The notes under the pieces: model-generated
Databases searched by the model: none
Told to the model about the DNA's origin: nothing
What the model saw: only the letters and a program-made list of their open reading frames with translations
Shown here: positions 1 to 5,189 of the stretch, one piece after another
Layout of the letters: each line of letters starts with the position of its first letter
Numbering within the stretch: the stretch's first letter is position 1
Source: Myxococcales bacterium
Lineage (GTDB): Bacteria; Myxococcota; Bradymonadia; REDH01
Assembly: GCA_018970625.1 (NCBI GenBank)
Contig: JAGWVZ010000222.1
Span: 1 to 6,217 of the forward strand
Reading direction: 5' to 3'
Length of the DNA: 6,217 bases
Program-made: the position numbers and the translations under genes

Positions 1-624
1 CTGGTGCTTCTGGATGAGGTAGAAAAAGCCCATCCTGACGTACTGAATATTCTTATACAATTATTGGAAGACGGACGTTTGACAGATTCGCGTGGGCGTA
101 CGGTCGATTTTACCAGCGCGGTGGTGGTACTGACCTCGAATCTGGGAGCCGAACAGGCGCTGAAAAAGCAACAGCGCGCCGTAGGTTTCGGTGCAGCCTC
201 GGCGACTCAGACCGCTGTGGATGTTCACGCCGCCGTGACCGCAGAGGCTCGACGTCACTTTCGTCCCGAGCTCTGGAATCGTATCGACGAGGTGCTGGCC
301 TTTGACGCGCTCAGTCGCGAAGAGGTCGCCCGAATTGCACGCCTGCAATTGACGAGGTCGAGCGAACGGCTGTTGCGCGAGCGTGGGATTCAGTTCGCCT
401 GTGGACCCGATGTCGTGGAGTGGCTGATTGAATCTGGCGGGTATGAGCCCACGCTTGGCGCGCGCCCCATGCGCCGTACCATTGAGCGGCTGATCGAGGC
501 CCGCATCGCAGACGAAATCGTGGCTGGCCGAGTCGAAGCTCCCGCAACGCTTGAGCTGCACATTGAAAATGGACTGATGACGATCCGACCGCTTGGGCCC
601 GTTCAGGCTGTGGATCCGGCGTGA
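1..624 (+). CDS. Clp-family AAA+ unfoldase, C-terminal fragment (ClpC/ClpA-like)
   Basis: This is the 3' part of a gene that begins outside the window; about 207 codons remain, and the reading frame is open from base 1. It covers the second half of the D2 AAA+ module and its C-terminal small domain. Visible in order are the Walker B segment LLDEVEKAH (near bases 4-33), the sensor-1 stretch VVVLTSNLG (around 121-147), an AVGFGA loop (VGF at 181-189), the arginine-finger region FRPELWNRIDEV (around 259-294), and the sensor-2 motif LGARPMRR (around 454-477). Such proteins are hexameric ATPases that unfold and thread protein substrates. A VGF/IGF loop just after sensor 1 is where ClpC and ClpA dock onto the ClpP protease, and ClpB disaggregases lack it, so ClpC/ClpA-like is preferred over ClpB. 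The N-terminal and D1 domains cannot be seen, so no gene symbol is given. It ends at TGA 622-624. Confidence 0.93.
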   Translation: MVLLDEVEKAHPDVLNILIQLLEDGRLTDSRGRTVDFTSAVVVLTSNLGAEQALKKQQRAVGFGAASATQTAVDVHAAVTAEARRHFRPELWNRIDEVLAFDALSREEVARIARLQLTRSSERLLRERGIQFACGPDVVEWLIESGGYEPTLGARPMRRTIERLIEARIADEIVAGRVEAPATLELHIENGLMTIRPLGPVQAVDPA

Positions 625-781
625 GTTCCCTGCGACAAGTGCAGAGAACCACAACATGTTCGCGGGGTGCACGAGAAGCCCGCCGTCAAATCATGTTACG
701 GTTCACTTGTCCGGGACATATGCTCCGGTACCGACGCCAGAACTCATCGCTGCTCCACACGTCGCCGCCTCGGTACACCAC
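625..781 (+). other. Non-coding gap between the Clp gene and the oxygenase gene
   Basis: This 157-base stretch separates the Clp stop from the preferred oxygenase start and is the natural place for the promoter of the oxygenase-kinase pair. A TATGCT hexamer at 719-724 could be a -10 element, with TTACGG at 696-701 as a poor -35 match at 17-base spacing; this is weak. An 8-base palindrome CGGTACCG lies at 726-733, and its CGGTAC half recurs at 771-776, which may be chance. There is no terminator-like hairpin followed by a T run after the Clp gene. The oxygenase frame stays open across the whole gap, so part of it would be coding if an upstream start such as ATG 656 were used. Confidence 0.4.
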
Positions 782-1543
782 ATGGATGACCTGCTGAGCC
801 TGTATAGAGACCCCCTGTTTGTCTGGTTTCCTGTCGCGGGAACACTCGTCAGCATGGTGTCGTTTCTGGCGTTTGCGTTGCCACTGACGTGGGTCGCGGC
901 GAGGAATCCATCATGGGCAGAACCATTTCGGATTCAAACCCGCAAGGTGGGTTCACGACCTGTGATCTGGCCCTCAATACGGTTATGGTTACTGAATAAT
1001 TCCCTGCAATTCATTCTGGTTCTTCTGACCTGGCCACTGACCCGCCTCAGCGGCATCCATGCAGGACCCCTTCCTGTATGGTACGAAGTGGCGTGGCAAC
1101 TGCTGCTTTTCGTCTATCTGGACGATTTCCTTTATTACTGGATGCACCGGTTGTTTCACTCGCTTTGGCTTTATCGACATATTCATGGGTTGCACCATCG
1201 TATTTCGACTCCGTGGGCCATTACCGGCCATTACATGCATCCCGTCGAGTTTATTGCCACTGCGGGTCTTATGCTCGTGGGGCCGCTGCTGGTGGGTTCG
1301 CATGTCATTACCCTCTACCTGTGGATTATTATGCGCCAGTGGGAGGCTGCAGAGGGACACTGTGGTTATGATTTCCCGTGGTCGCCGAGCAAATTAATTC
1401 CCGGCTCTCATGGTGCTGCTCACCATGATTTTCATCACAGTCGTTTTGTGGGCAATTACGCAGGTTTTCTTCCCTTACAGGACAGAATATTTCATACATT
1501 TGCCCGCGGATATGCGGAATACCGGCAGAAGAAAACCTCATGA
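782..1543 (+). CDS. Membrane di-iron sterol desaturase/fatty acid hydroxylase family protein, ERG25-like
   Basis: This 253-residue integral-membrane oxygenase belongs to the fatty acid hydroxylase superfamily (PF04116), whose members use a histidine-bound di-iron centre and O2 to oxidise sterols, sphingoid bases or fatty acyl chains. All three histidine boxes are intact: HxxxH at residues 122-126, HxxHH at 135-139 and HxxHH at 215-219. Hydrophobic segments lie near residues 11-39, 66-89, 100-121 and 157-185. The C-terminal part, with GYDFPWSP followed by HHDFHHSRFVGNYAG and QDRIF, matches the layout of eukaryotic C-4 sterol methyl oxidases more closely than I would expect for a generic bacterial desaturase. 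Sphinganine C4-hydroxylase or another lipid oxidase remains possible. The frame is open upstream to 593, but those residues overlap the Clp gene or look unstructured, so ATG 782, just before the first membrane helix, is preferred; ATG 656 is the alternative. Neither has a good ribosome site. It overlaps the next gene by ATGA and ends in KKTS. Confidence 0.88.
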   Translation: MDDLLSLYRDPLFVWFPVAGTLVSMVSFLAFALPLTWVAARNPSWAEPFRIQTRKVGSRPVIWPSIRLWLLNNSLQFILVLLTWPLTRLSGIHAGPLPVWYEVAWQLLLFVYLDDFLYYWMHRLFHSLWLYRHIHGLHHRISTPWAITGHYMHPVEFIATAGLMLVGPLLVGSHVITLYLWIIMRQWEAAEGHCGYDFPWSPSKLIPGSHGAAHHDFHHSRFVGNYAGFLPLQDRIFHTFARGYAEYRQKKTS

Positions 1544-2457
1544 GCTGGAATCCGACCAGAGTTCGCGTCATCGTGAATCCCCGCGCTGACGGCGGGCGCG
1601 TCCACAAGCACTGGCAAGCGCTGCAGCCCGAGTTGATGCGCCGCATGGGCGACGTCAGCTTTGCGTTTACGTCAGGTCCTTACGACGCGGATGTACAGGT
1701 GGATGCCGCCCTGCAGGCCGGCTGCGACGTCATCGTCGCCATGGGAGGCGATGGTACGCTGGGCGCCGTCGCCAGCGCCGTCAGTGCAGCAGGAGCGACG
1801 TTTGGTATTTTACCCTCGGGAACGGGCGGCGATTTTCGTCGACAATTCGCCTGGGGAACCAGCGTGCTGACCGCAGCTGCTGCGCTCCCGGGACTCCAGC
1901 CTGTTCCAACCGATATGGGCATGGTGCGCTGTATCGATGATGCCGGCAATCCGTGGGAGGGCCGTTTCCTCAATCTCGCGTCCGCCGGTGTCAGCGGTCT
2001 GGTAGACCGATATGTCAATCGTTCGCGTCGGCTGCTCGGCGGTAGTCTCACCTTCGCGGTGGCTACCTTGCGCGCCATTGTGGCCTTCCAACCCATGCGC
2101 GTGCAGCTCACGCTCGATGGGCACGACCTGGGGGAGTTCCCCTCGTCCACGGTGATTGTCGCCAATGGACAGTTTGCCGGCGGAGGCATGCGATTCGCGC
2201 CGCGCGCCATTCTGGATGATGGATTGCTGGACGTTGTCGTTCTGCCTCCCACAGGGCTCTGGCAAACGGTGATCCACGCGCGCTCTCTGTACCGAGGCAC
2301 CCACGTTGACCGAAAGGACGTCAACTGGTTTCGGGGACGCCGCCTGCAACTCAACCCGCTGGAGGGCGACTCGTGGATCGATATGGATGGCGAGGCACCC
2401 GGGCAGGGACCCGCCACGTTTTCGGTGCAACCGGGCGCGCTGCGCATGTTGCGATAA
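1540..2457 (+). CDS. Diacylglycerol/sphingosine kinase family lipid kinase (YegS/LCB5-like)
   Basis: This 305-residue soluble or peripheral lipid kinase has a DAGK catalytic domain (PF00781). Members of the family transfer the ATP gamma-phosphate to a lipid hydroxyl, such as that of diacylglycerol, a sphingoid base or ceramide. Seen in order are the N-terminal strand VRVIVNPRADGG (residues 8-19), the nucleotide-binding GGDGT (69-73), LPSGTGGDFRR (91-101), the C-terminal-domain motif FAPRAILDDGLLDV (219-232), and MDGE (282-285), the acidic site of the beta-sandwich domain. The length fits single-domain bacterial members of about 300 residues. The usual GTGNDF reads GTGGDF here. ATG 1540 overlaps the upstream TGA (ATGA), and the purine run AGAAGAAAA at 1527-1535 can act as its ribosome site, so translation is probably coupled to the oxygenase. 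The physiological substrate cannot be read from sequence; the neighbour suggests a hydroxylated membrane lipid. Confidence 0.92.
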   Translation: MSWNPTRVRVIVNPRADGGRVHKHWQALQPELMRRMGDVSFAFTSGPYDADVQVDAALQAGCDVIVAMGGDGTLGAVASAVSAAGATFGILPSGTGGDFRRQFAWGTSVLTAAAALPGLQPVPTDMGMVRCIDDAGNPWEGRFLNLASAGVSGLVDRYVNRSRRLLGGSLTFAVATLRAIVAFQPMRVQLTLDGHDLGEFPSSTVIVANGQFAGGGMRFAPRAILDDGLLDVVVLPPTGLWQTVIHARSLYRGTHVDRKDVNWFRGRRLQLNPLEGDSWIDMDGEAPGQGPATFSVQPGALRMLR

Positions 2458-2505
2458 AGGCACCTGGCGCGCACCACCACGCACGTTCCCGCGTTGTTGA
2501 GAACC
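2458..2505. other. Convergent intergenic gap, no clear terminator
   Basis: These 48 bases lie between the ends of the lipid kinase gene and the DUF2520 gene, where a bidirectional terminator would be expected. The stretch contains a GC-rich segment (GGCGCGCACC), but I find no stem-loop followed by a T run on either strand. Transcription may end by another mechanism or read into the opposing gene. Confidence 0.5.
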
Positions 2506-3378
2506 CTATTCTTCCATGGCCACAGCGGTCGCCGTGAGCGCCGTGGCGGGTATCCCTCGCTCATCGGCGAGCTCGAGCAGGAGCCTGCCCAGAGCCTGAT
2601 ACAACGGCCCCAGCTCGGCGGCATGGTGCCGCAGCCATTCCCGATGACGACGCACAGTGCTGGCGTCGCCCCGCATCACAGGACCGGTCGCGACCGACGA
2701 AAGCGCCCCTTCGGTAGCGTTCTGCGCGCTTTGTGCCGCCAGACGAGCCAGACCCAACTGCAGCGTCGTCGCGTCCAGACCCGCTTTCGTCGCCACCTGA
2801 CTGCCGGCATGCAGCAACGCAAAAACCCCGTTCCCTGCCAGTACGGCCGCCAGATGATACGCGGACCGCGCGTCATCAGGGACCACCAGAGAGCGACCGC
2901 CGGCGGCGTCGACGACTTGCGTCGCCTGCAACATCGCAGGTTCGTCACCAGCGACGCCAAAAGTGGCGCCTTCGAGCGCCGCGACATCTTCGCGAGCACC
3001 GCGCAGTGTCTGCAGCGGATGCAACGACCCATGAAAACCAGGCAGACTGCGCAGCGCAGCCACGGGAGTCACACCCGAGCAATGCAACCAGATGCGCGGG
3101 CGAAGCTGTTGCGCAGCAATCGCCGACACCACCCGTGGCAGGGCATCATCAGCGACCGCGAGCAGCACGACATCGGCCTCCTTCGGAATGTCGGTCCCCA
3201 CCGCAACATGGCATCTCCACGCTTCGGGCAACGTCTGCAACGCGGCCTCTGTCCGTACCGACCCCGATACGGACACGCCCGGCAGACGGTCTCGCAGCAG
3301 CCATGCGAAAGCCTGCCCTGCCCTTCCAAGTCCGACGATGTGCCAGCGCGTGGCGGGCACGGAGCTGCGGTCAGGCAT
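2506..3378 (-). CDS. Rossmann-fold and DUF2520 domain protein (putative NAD(P)-dependent oxidoreductase)
   Basis: This 290-residue protein has the two-domain plan of the DUF2520 family, which is related to 6-phosphogluconate dehydrogenase and F420:NADP oxidoreductase-type enzymes. An N-terminal Rossmann fold shows the dinucleotide-binding GLGRAG (residues 16-21) and a second strand DVVLLAVADD (69-78), followed by GSLHPLQTL (117-125), a family hallmark. The C-terminal DUF2520 helical domain contains ARSAYHLAAVLAGN (170-183) and ATGPVMRGD followed by TVRRH (230-245). NAD(P) binding is likely; the substrate and reaction are not established. ATG 3378 starts 12 bases after the nadD stop, with GGAA as a weak ribosome site, so it is probably the last gene of the minus-strand operon. 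Its TAG stop at 2508-2506 faces the lipid kinase gene. No hydrophobic signal or membrane segment is visible. Confidence 0.9.
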   Translation of the reverse strand: MPDRSSVPATRWHIVGLGRAGQAFAWLLRDRLPGVSVSGSVRTEAALQTLPEAWRCHVAVGTDIPKEADVVLLAVADDALPRVVSAIAAQQLRPRIWLHCSGVTPVAALRSLPGFHGSLHPLQTLRGAREDVAALEGATFGVAGDEPAMLQATQVVDAAGGRSLVVPDDARSAYHLAAVLAGNGVFALLHAGSQVATKAGLDATTLQLGLARLAAQSAQNATEGALSSVATGPVMRGDASTVRRHREWLRHHAAELGPLYQALGRLLLELADERGIPATALTATAVAMEE

Positions 3379-3390
3379 AACGGTTCCGAG

Positions 3391-3960
3391 TCAGTCGTCT
3401 TGGTAGAGATGATGCTCGCGAATGTAGGCGAGCACGGCCGCCGGCACACGCGTCGCGAGCCACGCCGAGTCGTCGCGGCGGAGCGCGTCCCGAATCTCGG
3501 TACTCGACAAACCGGGCAACATAAAGCCGCTGTCAATGCCGGGGCTTCGCGAGCCAAACCGGCCGATCACAAACACATCAACCAGGTGCGAGAGCTCGGG
3601 CCACGATTGCCAGCGCGGCATCTGCTCCACCAGATCACCGCCGACGAGCAACGACCATTCCGTGTCAGGAAATTCGGCCTGCAGGGCTCGCACAGTGCGG
3701 ATGGTTCGACTCTCGCCCCCGAGTCGCTGCTCAACATCGCACAGCTGTACGCGTGGACCGAGCGGCTCAATCGCCTGTCGCACCATCTGAGCGCGGTGCG
3801 AAAACGACTCCAGCTCCTTGCCGAAGGCGTGCTGAAAGGTGGGCACCCACCAGATTTCATCGATTGGAAGTGCGCTGAGAGCCCAGGCGCTGGCGAGCAC
3901 GTGGCAGACGTGTGGAGGGTTAAAGCTGCCACCAAAGAGGCAGACACGTCGGGTGGTCAT
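3391..3960 (-). CDS. nadD: Nicotinate-nucleotide adenylyltransferase
   Basis: This 189-residue cytoplasmic enzyme is expected to join ATP and nicotinate mononucleotide into deamido-NAD, the penultimate step of NAD synthesis. The nucleotidyltransferase signature is at the N-terminus: LFGGSFNPPHVCH (residues 8-20), the family's GGxFDPxHxGH motif with Cys19 where Gly is usual. Further on are WWVPTFQHAFGK (37-48), a substrate-loop segment, LLVGGDLVEQMPRW (104-117), and the C-terminal ATP-binding LSSTEIRDALR (151-161), which corresponds to the ISSTxIR motif. The length fits the family (about 190-220 residues). The start ATG at 3960 overlaps the NamZ stop in ATGA, with no strong ribosome site of its own, so it probably depends on translation of the upstream gene. 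A related adenylyltransferase such as a nicotinamide-nucleotide or phosphopantetheine type is less likely given the motif set and length. Confidence 0.93.
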   Translation of the reverse strand: MTTRRVCLFGGSFNPPHVCHVLASAWALSALPIDEIWWVPTFQHAFGKELESFSHRAQMVRQAIEPLGPRVQLCDVEQRLGGESRTIRTVRALQAEFPDTEWSLLVGGDLVEQMPRWQSWPELSHLVDVFVIGRFGSRSPGIDSGFMLPGLSSTEIRDALRRDDSAWLATRVPAAVLAYIREHHLYQDD

Positions 3961-5189
3961 GTGGCCGGGCCATAGTCAGGAAGGCGCACGGCCTGAATCT
4001 GCCTTTCGGCGTCGGGTGGCGTCTCAAGAAGCAGGCTGAGGTCGCTCCAGTCCGCACCGCTGTCGAGAGCAAGGCGCGGGCGTTCAGAGCCGAAGAGCAG
4101 ATCGATTGCGGGGATCGAGTCAACGAACTCATAGGCATGGGTGCGCCAGGCAAAGTCGGGGCACTCCTGACGGATAGCCCAGAGCAGGGCGGTGCTGGTT
4201 CGCACGGGAAGGAACGCGTTCCGGTCGGTGACGTGCAACTGAAAGCCGCGGCAACGCAGGGGGTGCCACTTGTGGAAAGTGGGAAGAAAAGCGAGGGGTC
4301 GGAGTACAACACCGGGTAACGCAACGCCCTGCAGTCGCCTGAGAATGGCGTGCGGGTCGATGAACGGTGCACCGAAGATCTCGAAGGGCCGCGTACAGCC
4401 GCGCCCTTCGTTCAGGTTGGTGCCTTCGAGCAGACATTGCCCGGGATACACGACAGCCGTATCAACCGTCGGCATGTTAGGGGATGGAAGAACCCATGGC
4501 AGGGTCGTCTGGTCGTAGTACAGGTGGCGTCGCCAGCCGACGGCGGGCACGATGACCGGCTTGAAGCCCGGCGTGCGCGTAAAGAAGTCGGAGTATCGCA
4601 GGCACCAGATGAACACCTCGGCCATGGTGAGGCCGTGGCGGATGGGGAGCGCGAAGAGTCCAACGAAGGACTCGAATCCGGAGTCGATGAGGGGACCTTC
4701 GACCGGGTCAGCGATGGGGTTGATCCGGTCGAGGATTACGACGCGCACGTTGGCCTGACAAGCCGCCCTGGCCGCGAGCAGGCCGGTGGCGATGAACGTG
4801 TAGTAGCGGCTGCCTACGTCCTGCAAGTCGATGAGCAGCACATCCAGGCCGTCGAGCTGGTCGGCGGTTGGCGTGAGGGAGTCAAAGGTTGTGCCGTAGA
4901 GGCTGACGGTTGGGATACCGGTGATGGGGTCACGATCCTCATGCACCTCGATCATGTCCTGCGCGTCGCCGCGGATGCCGTGTTCGGGTCCAAAGAGCCG
5001 AACGACCTCAAACCGGGGGTGACGCACGCAGGCGTCAATCACATGCTCGAATCCTGCCGTGATGCTAACGGGGTTGGCGAGGATACCGACGCGCCAGGGT
5101 CTGGCGGTTGCGCCCAGCCAGTGCTCTGGGTCACGCAGAAAATGGTCGAGTCCACTGTGGACGACGGTGCGAGGGCCTGCCGTGCTCAT
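3957..5189 (-). CDS. namZ: Exo-beta-N-acetylmuramidase NamZ (DUF1343 family)
   Basis: This 410-residue protein of the DUF1343 (PF07075) family includes NamZ/YbbC, which removes N-acetylmuramic acid from the non-reducing ends of peptidoglycan fragments for cell-wall recycling. Conserved blocks are clear: GILANPVS (residues 35-42), LFGPEHGIRG (65-74), DLQDVGSRYYTF (121-132), LDRINP (153-158), FVGLFALPIRHGLTMAE (175-191), SPNMPT (236-241), EGTNLNEGRG (255-264), and HKWHPLRCRGFQLHVTD (306-322). The length is typical for the mature enzyme. There is no signal peptide or lipobox, and the codons just upstream (reading RERWHAR) offer neither one nor a better start, so the protein looks cytoplasmic. 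Cys265 follows GRG, where Thr is usual. The start overlaps the upstream gene's stop (ATGA), with GGTGG about 9 bases before it, and its own stop overlaps nadD. Confidence 0.92.
   Translation of the reverse strand: MSTAGPRTVVHSGLDHFLRDPEHWLGATARPWRVGILANPVSITAGFEHVIDACVRHPRFEVVRLFGPEHGIRGDAQDMIEVHEDRDPITGIPTVSLYGTTFDSLTPTADQLDGLDVLLIDLQDVGSRYYTFIATGLLAARAACQANVRVVILDRINPIADPVEGPLIDSGFESFVGLFALPIRHGLTMAEVFIWCLRYSDFFTRTPGFKPVIVPAVGWRRHLYYDQTTLPWVLPSPNMPTVDTAVVYPGQCLLEGTNLNEGRGCTRPFEIFGAPFIDPHAILRRLQGVALPGVVLRPLAFLPTFHKWHPLRCRGFQLHVTDRNAFLPVRTSTALLWAIRQECPDFAWRTHAYEFVDSIPAIDLLFGSERPRLALDSGADWSDLSLLLETPPDAERQIQAVRLPDYGPAT

Noticed and set aside
593..781. N-terminal extension of the oxygenase from ATG 593 or ATG 656
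   Set aside because: ATG 593 overlaps the Clp coding sequence, and the extra residues are neither membrane-like nor recognisable; ATG 782 directly precedes the first hydrophobic helix. ATG 656 is not fully excluded.
2519..2547. Possible stem-loop GCCACaGCG / CGCcGTGGC with an 11-base loop near the end of the DUF2520 gene
   Set aside because: It lies inside coding sequence, has an internal mismatch, and is not followed by a T run on either strand, so it is not supported as a terminator.
1680..2624. Minus-strand open frame of 314 codons opposite the lipid kinase
   Set aside because: The product is Ser/Arg/Pro-rich with no family features, while the plus strand encodes all the DAGK motifs.
2494..3975. 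Long plus-strand open frame of 493 codons opposite the DUF2520 and nadD genes
   Set aside because: It runs antisense to two genes with clear family motifs, its product is Arg/Gln/His-rich with no recognisable domain, and long antisense frames are expected in GC-rich coding DNA.
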